Shown: positions 45,235-55,235 of the stretch, piece after piece
Layout of the letters: each line of letters opens with the position of its first letter
How positions within the stretch are numbered: the stretch's first letter is position 1
From: JBNNGK01 sp050268245
GTDB lineage: Bacteria; Pseudomonadota; Gammaproteobacteria; Enterobacterales; Enterobacteriaceae
Reading direction: 5' to 3'
Length of the DNA: 64,000 nucleotides
NCBI RefSeq assembly: GCF_050268245.1
Contig: NZ_JBNNGK010000003.1
Span: forward strand, 186,001 to 250,000
Position numbers and translations under genes: made by a program
Notes under the pieces: model-generated
What the model was told of the DNA's origin: nothing
Seen by the model: the letters and a program-made list of their open reading frames with translations, nothing else
The model's database searches: none

Positions 45235-46755
45235 ATGGCACAAGTTATTCGTATTATTCGCAGTTCATTTCCTGATAATCCCGTTAAAATCCCCAAACCG
45301 CGGCGCTGGGTCGTTGTGCTGTGGGCGTCACTGCTGGCTGCGCCATCGGCGTGGGCACAATCCCCTCCGGCACCAGACTCCGTGACGCATTCGATGCCCA
45401 GTGGTGTGCGCACGCAGCCTGATTTACCCGAGCTGGGCGGCAATGCGGCGGACGATCAAGCCCGTGAAAAAGAGTGGGCCACCATGGCTAAACAACTGGG
45501 CGAGCGTAATTTAAATCAGGTTTCTCGCCAGCAGGTATTCACCCGGGCAGAAAGCTATGTCATTGATCAGGCGACGTCTTTACTGCAACAGCAGGCGCAG
45601 GAACTGCTCTCGCCGTTAGGGACAGCTCAACTGTCGTTCACGGTCTCACCCGAGGGGGATTTCTCTGGGAGTCATGGGCAGCTCTTTAGCCCGCTGTATG
45701 ATCTGGATGGCGTGCTGACCTATAGCCAACTGGGGTATTCGCAGCAAACTGACAGTGCATTAGCCAATATCGGCGTGGGGCAGCGTTGGATCGCGGGCGA
45801 TTGGCTGCTGGGTTATAACACGGTGTTCGATCGTGATGTGGAAAACCAGCGTAACCGTGGCAGCATCGGTGCGGAGGCCTGGGGAAACTATCTGCGTTTT
45901 TCCGCCAACTATTACCATCCGTTGTCCGAGATGGCGCGGCAGCCAAGCGACGGCATTTTTCTCAGCCGCCCGGCGCGGGGCTATGACATCACGACTCAAG
46001 GTTATCTGCCTTTTTACCGTCAGTTAGGCGCCTCATTGCGCTTCGAGCAGTACCGTGGCGATAATGTTGACCTGTTCGGCAGCGGCAACAAGCAAGACGA
46101 TCCCCGCGCGATGGCGCTTGGGCTTAGCTATACGCCGGTGCCGCTGGTGACACTCAAAGCGCAGCATAAGTTAGGGCAAGGCGGGGAAACGCAAGACTCC
46201 GTGGAGCTGGGGCTCAGTTATCGCCTAGGTGTGCCACTGGTGAAGCAAATCTCGTCGGAATATGTCGCTAAGGCGAAATCATTACGTGGTAGCCGCTACG
46301 ATAACATTGAGCGCAAAAACCTACCGGTATTGGAATTTCGCCAGCGCAAAACCTTGCAGGTATTTTTGGCTACTCCGCCGTGGCAGCTGCAACCGGGGGA
46401 AACGTTACCGCTGGTCGTGGAGATTAAGGCCAGCAATAAAATCGCGCGCGTCAGTTGGCAGGGGGATACGCAGGCGCTTAGCCTGACGCCGCCGAAGAAT
46501 AACCAAGATACGCGTGGCTGGAGCGTGATTATTCCTGCATGGGATAACGCGCCAGACGCCGATAACCGTTATCGGCTTTCGGTAACCGTAGAGGATGACA
46601 AGCAACAGCGCGTGACCTCTAACTGGATCACCTTGCAGGTCATGCCGCCGCTGTCATTAGAGGGCGCTGCTGCCGGTTTGTTCGCACCGCACACTTTGCC
46701 GCCACCGGCAGTGCCTGTCGCGACCGGGCCGTTGTTTGAAAACGGTAATCGCTAG
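45235..46755 (+). CDS. ychO: Inverse autotransporter (invasin-like) outer membrane protein YchO
   Basis: YchO is an outer membrane protein with the intimin/invasin beta domain. The 506 residues have a signal peptide (cleavage after AWA at about 41) and an invasin-type beta-barrel region (about 85-345, with GVGQRWIAGDWLLGYNTVFDRDV and LSRPARGYDI). Only about 160 residues follow outside the barrel, so the passenger is very short. E. coli ychO is also next to narL. The stop shares a CTAG palindrome with the narL stop, so the two genes converge with a two-base overlap. Confidence 0.92.
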   Translation: MAQVIRIIRSSFPDNPVKIPKPRRWVVVLWASLLAAPSAWAQSPPAPDSVTHSMPSGVRTQPDLPELGGNAADDQAREKEWATMAKQLGERNLNQVSRQQVFTRAESYVIDQATSLLQQQAQELLSPLGTAQLSFTVSPEGDFSGSHGQLFSPLYDLDGVLTYSQLGYSQQTDSALANIGVGQRWIAGDWLLGYNTVFDRDVENQRNRGSIGAEAWGNYLRFSANYYHPLSEMARQPSDGIFLSRPARGYDITTQGYLPFYRQLGASLRFEQYRGDNVDLFGSGNKQDDPRAMALGLSYTPVPLVTLKAQHKLGQGGETQDSVELGLSYRLGVPLVKQISSEYVAKAKSLRGSRYDNIERKNLPVLEFRQRKTLQVFLATPPWQLQPGETLPLVVEIKASNKIARVSWQGDTQALSLTPPKNNQDTRGWSVIIPAWDNAPDADNRYRLSVTVEDDKQQRVTSNWITLQVMPPLSLEGAAAGLFAPHTLPPPAVPVATGPLFENGNR

Positions 46756-47402
46756 CCATTTTTGCCTTGCAGTACCCAGACGGCGGCTTCGACGCGGGAT
46801 TTCAGCTTCATCTTTTTCAGCAGATGTTTGACGTGTACTTTCACCGTGCTTTCGGTGATCATCAGCTTGCGCGCAATCAACTTGTTGGGCAACCCTTGGG
46901 CGATCAGTTTTAAGATATCGCGTTCGCGCGGCGTAAGTTGCTGAATATCCCGTTCGGCGGCCGGGCGGTTTTCCCGCAGGCTGGCGGCTAAAATAGGTGT
47001 TAGGGCGTCGCTGAGTACCATTTGTCCGGCGGCGGCCTGATGCAGTGCTTTGAGTAACGCTTCCGGCTCCATGTCTTTCAGCAAGTACCCGTCGGCTCCG
47101 CGTTTCAGCGCATTCACCACATCGTCTTCCTGATTTGAGACGCTGAAAACCACGATACGGCCGGAAAGGGCGGTTAAACGCAGGCGGTCGAGCGTTTCCA
47201 GACCGTTCATGCCCGGCATATTCAGATCGAGCAGGATCAAGTCGGGATCCCATTGTTCAGCCAGTTCGACCCCCTGTTCGCCATTGCTGGCTTCGGCGAT
47301 CACCTGTAGCCGTGCGTCCATGCTAATCAATTGTTTGACGCCGTTGCGAAGCATCGGATGGTCGTCAATCAGTAATATGGTGGCGGCGTCTTCCGTCGTC
47401 AT
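46752..47402 (-). CDS. narL: Nitrate/nitrite response regulator NarL
   Basis: NarL is phosphorylated by NarX and controls nitrate-regulated genes. The 216 residues have a receiver domain (acid pocket DD 13-14, phosphoacceptor Asp59 in LILLDLNMPG) and a LuxR-type C-terminal domain (LTPRERDILKLIAQGLPNKL, then STVKVHVKHLLKKM). AAAGGAG lies six bases before the ATG. It follows narX after 26 bases, in one transcript. Confidence 0.97.
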   Translation of the reverse strand: MTTEDAATILLIDDHPMLRNGVKQLISMDARLQVIAEASNGEQGVELAEQWDPDLILLDLNMPGMNGLETLDRLRLTALSGRIVVFSVSNQEDDVVNALKRGADGYLLKDMEPEALLKALHQAAAGQMVLSDALTPILAASLRENRPAAERDIQQLTPRERDILKLIAQGLPNKLIARKLMITESTVKVHVKHLLKKMKLKSRVEAAVWVLQGKNG

Positions 47403-47428
47403 AATGTCTCCTTTATTCGGTTTAACGA

Positions 47429-49207
47429 TTAATCGATGGCGTGATTATCTGGGCGGAATACGACCCGCACTTCAGTGCCGCCACCGCTGCGCGGTACGAT
47501 GTCGCAGCGACCATGCAGGCTTTTGGCACGATCGCGCATAATGATCAGGCCGTAGTGATCGGGACGTTCACAGTTTTCGGGCAGGCCCCGACCGTTGTCG
47601 CTGACTGTTAAGGTCACTTCGCCTTGCAGGTTGGTCACCTGAATACCGACCTGGCTGGCTTGAGCATGTTTGTGAATGTTGCTCAGTGCTTCGCGGGCAA
47701 TTTGCAGCAGGTGGATAGCCTGATAGGCGGGAACGGTGCGCGGCCCTAACTGATAATCCAGTTCAATGTTGATCCCCATGCGGGTGCTGAATTCCTGCAC
47801 GGCCGATTGCAGCGCCGCCAGCAACCCCGGCTCACTTAGCCGCAAACGGAAGGTGGTTAACAGTTCGCGCAACTGGCGATAAGCGGTATTAAGCTCTTCT
47901 CGCATTTGTTGCACCAGCGTCAGGCTGGCCTCGGGCAAATCTTGGCTCTGCATTTGCAGGCAAGCGATCTGCATTTTCAGGCACGACAGCGACTGAGCGA
48001 TCGAGTCATGCAGTTCGCGGGCGATGGCCGCACGCTCTTCCATCAACATCAACTGCTGTTGGTGATCGACCTGGCGTTCAATCGCCAGCACGCTGGTGAG
48101 TTGTTCTACCAGCATGTTCATCAACTGCTTGTGGTCATCCGTTAACGGTTTTGGGTTCTGCGCCATCAGCACGCCGTAATTACCCAGTTTATCGCTCAGG
48201 CTCCAACTTAATGAGGGGGAGTCGCGTTGCGGTTGCTCATTGTCATTCAGGCAGGCGCTGCACAACGGATTGTTGCAGTATTCAGGCCGCAATGGTTGAT
48301 GGTTACTCAACTGCAAAAAGGTTTCTTGGCTGTTGTTTTCGTACAGCCGTAGCCGTATCGACCGCAGCGGCGTCAGGTGTTGTAACTGATTGAGAATTGG
48401 CGTGAGCCGGCTGCAGAGCGGCTCACTGGTATGCAACTGGCGGCTGGACTGATACAGAAAGCCCAGCAGTTGATTTTTCTGTTGCAGATCGGCCGTTTTG
48501 TCCGCTACGCGCTGTTCCAGCCCTTGGTACATGGCAGACAGTTCATCCGACATGGTGTTTAGCGCACCGCCGAGCGAGGCCATTTCGTCCTGATGCCCAC
48601 GCTGGGCAAAACGTTGGCTGAAGTCACCGTGACCAACGGCGATCGCCATCGTTACCAGTTGACGCCACGGATGCAGCAAGCGGCGGCGCAGATAACAGAT
48701 GGTGCCAATCAACATCAGTAGGGTCAGGGCGATAAATATCCACTGTACCAGCGTTACCAGCCATAAGCGGCGTTCGGTACGTTGGTCAATATCAGAAACC
48801 AGCGTATCCAACAGACGGACAAAATGGGCGACTTGGGGAGCGGCGTCTTCTGGCCGCTTGGCCTGACGCAGGTGGGGTTGCAGCGTTTGGTGCCAGTAAG
48901 CCCGCAGCGCTTGAAACTGTCCGGTTAGCCCTTCTTGTTCGACCGAGCGCTGTAAATCGCGGCTGTTTTCATCCGCATCCAGCTCACGAATCAACACCTC
49001 ACTGTTGTCGTCGAGGGGCACCTGAGCCAATAAGCGATAGCTTTGCATGCGCAACGATCCGGCTTTATTTATGGCATGCGCGTTACCCTGTATGCTTTGT
49101 GACATCCAGGCCGAGGTGCTCATGCCTGCAATGCCCAACAGGCCAAGCAGTAACATCAACAAGGCAACCTGATTAACAATGGATAACGGAGCCAGTAACG
49201 GTTTCAT
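47429..49207 (-). CDS. narX: Nitrate/nitrite sensor kinase NarX
   Basis: NarX is the inner membrane nitrate sensor. From ATG 49207 it has 592 residues. A first membrane helix (about 11-33) precedes the periplasmic P-box NKAGSLRMQSYRL, which binds nitrate. A second helix, a HAMP linker, a cysteine-containing central region (CNNPLCSAC), and the HPK7-type transmitter with His400 in ARELHDSIAQSL follow. The in-frame TTG at 49246 is not needed. It diverges from narK. Confidence 0.96.
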   Translation of the reverse strand: MKPLLAPLSIVNQVALLMLLLGLLGIAGMSTSAWMSQSIQGNAHAINKAGSLRMQSYRLLAQVPLDDNSEVLIRELDADENSRDLQRSVEQEGLTGQFQALRAYWHQTLQPHLRQAKRPEDAAPQVAHFVRLLDTLVSDIDQRTERRLWLVTLVQWIFIALTLLMLIGTICYLRRRLLHPWRQLVTMAIAVGHGDFSQRFAQRGHQDEMASLGGALNTMSDELSAMYQGLEQRVADKTADLQQKNQLLGFLYQSSRQLHTSEPLCSRLTPILNQLQHLTPLRSIRLRLYENNSQETFLQLSNHQPLRPEYCNNPLCSACLNDNEQPQRDSPSLSWSLSDKLGNYGVLMAQNPKPLTDDHKQLMNMLVEQLTSVLAIERQVDHQQQLMLMEERAAIARELHDSIAQSLSCLKMQIACLQMQSQDLPEASLTLVQQMREELNTAYRQLRELLTTFRLRLSEPGLLAALQSAVQEFSTRMGINIELDYQLGPRTVPAYQAIHLLQIAREALSNIHKHAQASQVGIQVTNLQGEVTLTVSDNGRGLPENCERPDHYGLIIMRDRAKSLHGRCDIVPRSGGGTEVRVVFRPDNHAID

Positions 49208-49561
49208 AAAATGTGAATCCCTGACGGTGTGGCATGATGACAGCAAGAAACCAGAGAACGACAGCCAGTGGTTTCACTAACGACTTAGCGCTATTTTTGA
49301 TTATCCCTAGGCATAACCCCATACCTATAACGAAGTACTCATTAGTTTCCATACTGAACGAGTGCTGAGCTTTGGTTGTGAGATGGATGGTGTATTTATC
49401 TGAAATACTAAGGGTTATTTCTGGTTAGTGGGCTACTCACTAAGGGATGTGAGGGGATTTTAGCCAAGTGACTACCTGCATTAGCGTTGATGTGCATCAA
49501 TTTTTGCGCAACACGGGAACACTAGGGTGAGCGAAGTTATCATCGTGTTTCTGAGGTTATT
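49208..49561. promoter_or_regulatory. narX/narK divergent control region
   Basis: This 354-base AT-rich gap carries several TAC-type NarL heptamer-like sequences (for example TACCTAT near 49323 and TACTCAC near 49434) upstream of the FNR box at 49487. In E. coli, NarL and FNR act together on narK from a similar layout. The heptamer assignments are approximate. Confidence 0.55.
49487..49500 (+). promoter_or_regulatory. FNR site of narK
   Basis: TTGAT-GTGC-ATCAA is a perfect FNR box. Its centre is about 68 bases before the narK ATG, which would place the transcript start near 49535 if FNR binds at -41.5 as in E. coli narK. Confidence 0.9.
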
Positions 49562-50959
49562 ATGTCGCAATCTGCAACGCCATTATTAAAGAATAAAACG
49601 GGCGCGGTTATTCAGGATTGGCAACCCGAGAATACTGAGTTCTGGCAACAGCGGGGTCACCGTATCGCCAGCCGTAACCTATGGATTTCAGTGCCTTGTC
49701 TGTTATTGGCATTCTGCGTCTGGATGTTGTTCAGCGCCGTCGCCGTTAACCTCAATAAGGTCGGCTTTAACTTTACCACCGACCAATTGTTCCTGTTAAC
49801 CGCGCTGCCTTCCGTTTCTGGCGCGATTCTCCGCGTGCCTTATTCCTTCGTCATTCCGCTGTTTGGTGGCCGCCGTTGGACGGCGATCAGCACTGGTTTT
49901 TTGGTTATCCCGTGCCTGTGGTTAGGCTATGCGGTGCAGGATACCCACACCTCGTTCAACACCTTTATCGCCATCTCGCTGTTGTGTGGTTTTGCCGGTG
50001 CTAACTTTGCCTCTAGCATGGCCAATATCAGCTTCTTCTTCCCTAAAGCTAAACAGGGCGGGGCGCTGGGCATCAACGGTGGATTAGGCAACCTGGGCGT
50101 CAGCGTGATGCAACTGGTTGCGCCATTAGCGATTGCGGTCGGTATGTTCGGCATTTTTGGCGGCACCGGCCACCCGCAGCCATACGGCGGCGAACTGTGG
50201 TTGGAAAACGCCGCGTGGATCTGGGTGCCATTCTTGGTGCTGTTTACCTTGGCGGCGTGGTTTGGCATGAACGATCTGGCGGCATCTAAAGCGTCACTCA
50301 GCCAGCAGTTACCGGTGCTCAAGCGTGGCCATCTGTGGATACTCAGTGTGTTGTATCTGGCTACCTTTGGTTCCTTTATCGGTTTTTCCGCCGGTTTTGC
50401 CATGCTATCGAAAACGCAGTTTCCCGACGTGGTGATTTTACATTACGCCTTTTTTGGCCCATTCCTGGGGGCGTTGGCGCGTCCTGCCGGTGGCGCGCTT
50501 TCCGACCGCTTTGGCGGCATTCGCGTGACGCTGATTAACTTTATATTGATGGCGATTTTTGCCGGTTTGCTGTTCTTGACCTTGCCCGGTGAGGGCGCGC
50601 AGGGCTCGTTCATTGCGTTTTACAGCGTATTTATGATGCTGTTTTTGACTGCCGGGTTAGGCAGCGGCTCGACCTTCCAAATGATTGCGGTGATTTTCCG
50701 TAAAATCACTATCGATCGGGTAAAAGCGCAAGGGGGATCGGATGAGGTGGCACAGCGTGAAGCGGTGACCGACTCCGCGGCCGCGTTGGGCTTTATTTCT
50801 GCCATTGGTGCCATCGGTGGCTTCTTTATTCCGAAAGCGTTTGGTACCTCACTGGCGATGACCGGATCGCCTGCTGGCGCCATGAAGCTGTTCTTGGTGT
50901 TTTATATCGTTTGTATTGCTATCACCTGGTTGGTTTACGGGCGTAAAGCGCGCGGGTAA
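49562..50959 (+). CDS. narK: Nitrate/nitrite antiporter NarK
   Basis: NarK exchanges nitrite for nitrate, or carries nitrate with protons, during anaerobic respiration. The 465 residues have about 12 helices. They include the nitrate signature GALGINGGLGNLGVSVMQL near residue 170 and a second, similar region AGLGSGSTFQMIAVIF. A 30-residue cytoplasmic N-tail precedes the first helix. It lies between narX and narG, exactly as in E. coli, and is preceded by an FNR box. Confidence 0.96.
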   Translation: MSQSATPLLKNKTGAVIQDWQPENTEFWQQRGHRIASRNLWISVPCLLLAFCVWMLFSAVAVNLNKVGFNFTTDQLFLLTALPSVSGAILRVPYSFVIPLFGGRRWTAISTGFLVIPCLWLGYAVQDTHTSFNTFIAISLLCGFAGANFASSMANISFFFPKAKQGGALGINGGLGNLGVSVMQLVAPLAIAVGMFGIFGGTGHPQPYGGELWLENAAWIWVPFLVLFTLAAWFGMNDLAASKASLSQQLPVLKRGHLWILSVLYLATFGSFIGFSAGFAMLSKTQFPDVVILHYAFFGPFLGALARPAGGALSDRFGGIRVTLINFILMAIFAGLLFLTLPGEGAQGSFIAFYSVFMMLFLTAGLGSGSTFQMIAVIFRKITIDRVKAQGGSDEVAQREAVTDSAAALGFISAIGAIGGFFIPKAFGTSLAMTGSPAGAMKLFLVFYIVCIAITWLVYGRKARG

Positions 50960-50968
50960 ACAGGCTGT

Positions 50969-51001
50969 GGGTATCTCTCGTATTTGGGAGATACCCTTCT
51001 T
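50969..51001 (+). terminator. Terminator of narK
   Basis: GGGTATCTC (50969-50977) and GAGATACCC (50988-50996) form a 9-bp stem with a 10-base loop, followed by TTCTT. It lies ten bases past the narK stop. Confidence 0.85.
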
Positions 51002-51182
51002 ACCGCTATCCATAAGTCCTTCCCGCTGTTACCTTGCCTGTTAGCGCAATAAGTTGATATTTCTCGCTTTCTGCCCGCCGATTTCACTTACGCCTAAAGC
51101 GCTATTCTTTAGATTCACTAACCGTGAGCGCCCTGCGTCACACGCGGTCGTTTGGCCGTACGGTGGTGATGAATTGGGCGTC

Positions 51183-51189
51183 TACCCCT
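51183..51189 (+). promoter_or_regulatory. Distant NarL heptamer upstream of narG
   Basis: TACCCCT is a perfect NarL heptamer. It is about 150 bases upstream of the FNR box, which puts it near -195 from the expected start, the position used in E. coli narG with IHF-assisted looping. Confidence 0.7.
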
Positions 51190-51332
51190 AAATATCCCCG
51201 TAGGTTGCGTGCGGTGTCTTACCGCGCGGGATGAGTGATAATTTCATTGTAAATCAACACTTAAGTAAATATTCCACACATTATACTTTGGTGGTATTTC
51301 GTTCTTTCTGGTGGTTTTCTCTCCGATATTCC

Positions 51333-51346
51333 TTGATCGCAATCAA
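51333..51346 (+). promoter_or_regulatory. FNR site of narGHJI
   Basis: TTGAT-CGCA-ATCAA is a perfect FNR box centred about 134 bases before the narG ATG. A transcript start near 51381 is implied if it lies at -41.5. The rest of 50960-51473 shows no gene. Confidence 0.9.
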
Positions 51347-51473
51347 ATTGCTGACGCGGCCGCATTAGTAGGCTGACCGCAGATTGAGCAATGTCTATAC
51401 CCGTTGTCTTTCAAGCCGTTGGCTGAGATTCAGCGGTATACCAACAACGAGAGAGCCTTCAGGAGAACTCCGG

Positions 51474-54400
51474 ATGAGCAAGTTTTTAGATCGGTTCCGC
51501 TATTTTAAACAGCTGGCCGAGCCATTTTCTGGTGAGCACGGCCAGACGCTGAACGCCAATCGCGACTGGGAAGACGGTTATCGCAGCCGCTGGCAGCACG
51601 ACAAAATCGTGCGTTCAACCCATGGCGTGAACTGCACCGGTTCATGCAGTTGGAAAATCTACGTGAAAAATGGCTTGGTCACTTGGGAGACCCAGCAGAC
51701 TGACTATCCACGAACTCGTCCGGATTTGCCAAACCATGAGCCACGTGGTTGCCCGCGCGGTGCCAGCTACTCGTGGTATCTGTACAGCGCCAACCGCCTG
51801 AAATATCCGCTGATGCGTAAACGCCTGATGAAGCTGTGGCGTGAAGCAAAAGCACAGCACAGCGATCCGGTTGATGCTTGGGGCTCTATCGTTTCCGACC
51901 CTGAAAAAGCCAAAAGCTACAAAATCGCCCGTGGGCGCGGTGGTTTTGTGCGTTCCAGTTGGCAAGAGGTCAATGAACTGATTGCCGCGTCTAACGTGTA
52001 TACCGCAAAAACTTTCGGCCCGGATCGCATTATCGGTTTCTCACCGATCCCAGCGATGTCGATGGTCTCCTATGCCGCTGGCGCCCGCTATTTGTCGTTA
52101 ATTGGCGGCACCTGCCTGAGTTTCTACGATTGGTACTGCGATTTACCGCCTGCTTCGCCAATGACCTGGGGCGAGCAGACCGATGTGCCAGAATCGGCCG
52201 ATTGGTATAACTCGTCTTACATTATTGCCTGGGGCTCCAACGTGCCGCAAACGCGTACGCCGGACGCCCACTTCTTTACCGAAGTGCGTTACAAAGGCAC
52301 CAAAACCGTGGCGGTCACGCCGGACTACGCTGAGGTCGCCAAGCTGTGCGATCAGTGGCTCAATCCGAAGCAAGGCACCGACAGCGCGATGGCGCTGGCA
52401 ATGGGCCACGTGATGCTGAAAGAGTTCCATCTCGATCGCGAAGTGGGTTACTTCCGCGATTATGTGCGCCGCTACACCGACATGCCGATGTTGGTGCTGT
52501 TGGAGCCGCGTGAAGGCGGCTACTACGCCGCCGGGCGGATGCTGCGTGCCAGCGATCTGGTTGACGGGTTGGGGCAAGAGAATAATCCAGAATGGAAAAC
52601 CATCGCCATCGATCAGCAGACGGGCGAACTGGTGGCACCACAGGGCTCCATTGGTTTCCGCTGGGGTGAACAAGGGAAATGGAACCTGGAGCAGCGCGAG
52701 GGCAAAAACCAGCGGGACGTTGAGCTGCAATTGAGCCTGTTAGGTGCACAAGATGAGGTGGCAGAGGTCGGCTTCCCTTATTTTGGTGGCGCAGAGAGCG
52801 AGCACTTTAGCAGCGTTGCATTAGAAGAGATTTTGTTGCACAAACTGCCGGTAAAACGCCTGCAATTGGCTGACGGTAGCGAGGCGTTAGTCACCAGCGT
52901 ATACGATCTGACGCTGGCTAACTATGGCCTTGACCGTGGGTTGAATGACGACAACTGCGCGGCGAACTACGACGAAATTAAAGCCTATACGCCTGCGTGG
53001 GCAGAAAAAATTACCGGCGTTTCGCGGCAAAATATTATCCGCATTGCGCGCGAGTTTGCACAGAATGCCGAGAAAACCCATGGGCGTTCGATGATCATTG
53101 TGGGTGCCGGGATGAACCACTGGTATCACATGGACATGAACTACCGCGGTTTGATTAACATGCTGGTGTTCTGCGGCTGTGTCGGCCAGAGCGGCGGCGG
53201 CTGGGCACACTACGTCGGCCAGGAAAAACTGCGTCCGCAAACCGGTTGGTTGCCGTTGGCATTCGGGCTGGACTGGCAACGTCCACCGCGCCAGATGAAC
53301 GGCACCTCCTTCTTCTATAACCACTCTAGTCAATGGCGTTACGAAACCGTCGGTACGCAAGAATTGTTATCACCGCTGGCGGATAAGTCGCGCTTCGGCG
53401 GTAGTCTGATCGATCTCAACGTGCGCGCCGAGCGTATGGGGTGGTTGCCTTCTGCACCGCAGTTGAACACCAACCCGCTGCATATTGCACAGCAGGCCAG
53501 AGCCGCTGGGCAGTCGCCGCTGGATTATACCGTCGACAGCCTGAAGCAGGGTTCACTGCGTTTTGCTGCGGAACAACCGGACAACCCGCAAAACTTCCCA
53601 CGTAACCTGTTTGTGTGGCGCTCCAACTTGCTGGGTTCTTCCGGTAAAGGCCACGAATACATGCTGAAGTATCTGCTGGGGACGGAAAATGGCATTCAGG
53701 GTAAAGATCTGGGCCAGCAGGGCGGCGTGAAGCCACAAGAGGTGGAATGGCTAGATAACGGTGGCGAAGGCAAACTGGATCTGGTGGTCACGCTCGATTT
53801 CCGTATGTCGAGTACCTGTCTGTATTCCGATATCGTGTTACCGACCGCGACCTGGTACGAAAAAGACGACATGAATACTTCGGATATGCATCCGTTTATT
53901 CACCCGCTGTCGGCGGCGGTCGATCCGGCTTGGGATTCCAAAAGCGATTGGGAAATTTACAAAGGTATCGCGAAAACCTTCTCGGAAGTGTGTGTCGGCC
54001 ATTTGGGGCAAGAAACCGATGTGGTTACCTTGCCGATTCAGCACGACTCCGCCGCTGAACTGGCGCAGCCGTTTGGCGTGCAGGATTGGAAAACTGGCGA
54101 ATGTGAGCTGGTTCCCGGCAAAACCGCGCCGCATATCATGCTGGTCGAACGCGATTACCCGGCGACGTATCAACGTTTCACCTCGCTGGGACCATTGCTG
54201 GATAAGCTCGGTAACGGCGGTAAAGGGATCAGTTGGAATACCCAGACCGAAGTCGATTTCCTGAAAAAGTTGAATTACGTGAAAGCGGACGGCCCGGCAG
54301 CGGGACGGCCGAAGATCGAAACGGCGATTGATGCAGCCGAAGTGATTCTGTCACTGGCGCCGGAAACCAATGGTCAGGTGGCGGTGAAAGCTTGGCAGGC

Positions 54401-55235
54401 ACTGAGCGATGTGACCGGCCGTGACCATACGCATCTGGCACTGAATAAAGAAGACGAGAAAATCCGCTTCCGCGATATTCAGGCGCAGCCGCGTAAGATC
54501 ATCTCTAGCCCGACTTGGTCGGGTCTGGAAGATGAGCACGTATCATATAACGCCTGTTATACCAACGTGCATGAGCTGATCCCTTGGCGCACCCTTAGCG
54601 GCCGTCAGCAGATCTATCAAGATCACGAATGGATGCGTGCTTTCGGTGAAAGTCTGCTGGTGTATCGTCCACCGATCGATACCCGTGCCGCGCAACCGCT
54701 GCTGAATCAGAAGCCGAATGGTAACAAAGAGAAGGCGCTGAACTTCCTGACGCCGCACCAAAAGTGGGGGATTCACTCCACGTACAGCGACAACCTGTTG
54801 ATGCTGACGCTGTCACGCGGCGGGCCGATTGTCTGGCTCAGTGAAGACGATGCCCGCGAGCTGGGCATTGAAGATAACGATTGGATCGAAGCCTTTAACG
54901 CCAACGGTGCGCTAACCGCGCGGGCGGTGGTGAGCCAGCGTATTCCGGCCGGTATGACCATGATGTACCACGCGCAGGAACGTATCGTGAATATTCCGGG
55001 ATCGGAAATCACCAGCCAACGCGGTGGTATTCATAACTCCGTCACGCGCGTGTGTCCGAAACCGACGCATATGATCGGCGGCTATGCGCAACTGAGCTAC
55101 GGCTTTAACTACTACGGCACCGTTGGCTCTAACCGTGATGAGTTTGTGGTAGTGCGTAAAATGAACCGTATCGATTGGTTGGACGGTGAAGATAATGATG
55201 ACACTCAGGGTAGCCAGCAGGAGAAAACCAAATGA
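51474..55235 (+). CDS. narG: Respiratory nitrate reductase alpha subunit NarG
   Basis: NarG is the cytoplasmic catalytic subunit with Mo-bis-MGD and the FS0 [4Fe-4S] cluster. From ATG 51474 it has 1253 residues. FS0 ligands His50, Cys54, Cys58 and Cys93 are all in place (THGVNCTGSC, then RGCPRG), and the Mo ligand Asp is in SFYDWYCDLPP. AGGAGA precedes this ATG. The in-frame ATG at 51384 lies in the leader and would add 30 residues not found in the family. It overlaps narH by four bases. Confidence 0.98.
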   Translation: MSKFLDRFRYFKQLAEPFSGEHGQTLNANRDWEDGYRSRWQHDKIVRSTHGVNCTGSCSWKIYVKNGLVTWETQQTDYPRTRPDLPNHEPRGCPRGASYSWYLYSANRLKYPLMRKRLMKLWREAKAQHSDPVDAWGSIVSDPEKAKSYKIARGRGGFVRSSWQEVNELIAASNVYTAKTFGPDRIIGFSPIPAMSMVSYAAGARYLSLIGGTCLSFYDWYCDLPPASPMTWGEQTDVPESADWYNSSYIIAWGSNVPQTRTPDAHFFTEVRYKGTKTVAVTPDYAEVAKLCDQWLNPKQGTDSAMALAMGHVMLKEFHLDREVGYFRDYVRRYTDMPMLVLLEPREGGYYAAGRMLRASDLVDGLGQENNPEWKTIAIDQQTGELVAPQGSIGFRWGEQGKWNLEQREGKNQRDVELQLSLLGAQDEVAEVGFPYFGGAESEHFSSVALEEILLHKLPVKRLQLADGSEALVTSVYDLTLANYGLDRGLNDDNCAANYDEIKAYTPAWAEKITGVSRQNIIRIAREFAQNAEKTHGRSMIIVGAGMNHWYHMDMNYRGLINMLVFCGCVGQSGGGWAHYVGQEKLRPQTGWLPLAFGLDWQRPPRQMNGTSFFYNHSSQWRYETVGTQELLSPLADKSRFGGSLIDLNVRAERMGWLPSAPQLNTNPLHIAQQARAAGQSPLDYTVDSLKQGSLRFAAEQPDNPQNFPRNLFVWRSNLLGSSGKGHEYMLKYLLGTENGIQGKDLGQQGGVKPQEVEWLDNGGEGKLDLVVTLDFRMSSTCLYSDIVLPTATWYEKDDMNTSDMHPFIHPLSAAVDPAWDSKSDWEIYKGIAKTFSEVCVGHLGQETDVVTLPIQHDSAAELAQPFGVQDWKTGECELVPGKTAPHIMLVERDYPATYQRFTSLGPLLDKLGNGGKGISWNTQTEVDFLKKLNYVKADGPAAGRPKIETAIDAAEVILSLAPETNGQVAVKAWQALSDVTGRDHTHLALNKEDEKIRFRDIQAQPRKIISSPTWSGLEDEHVSYNACYTNVHELIPWRTLSGRQQIYQDHEWMRAFGESLLVYRPPIDTRAAQPLLNQKPNGNKEKALNFLTPHQKWGIHSTYSDNLLMLTLSRGGPIVWLSEDDARELGIEDNDWIEAFNANGALTARAVVSQRIPAGMTMMYHAQERIVNIPGSEITSQRGGIHNSVTRVCPKPTHMIGGYAQLSYGFNYYGTVGSNRDEFVVVRKMNRIDWLDGEDNDDTQGSQQEKTK

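Noticed and set aside
45019..45235. Two frames of 62-65 codons upstream of ychO
   Set aside because: They begin inside the ERIC-like repeat and have no family character or ribosome binding site.
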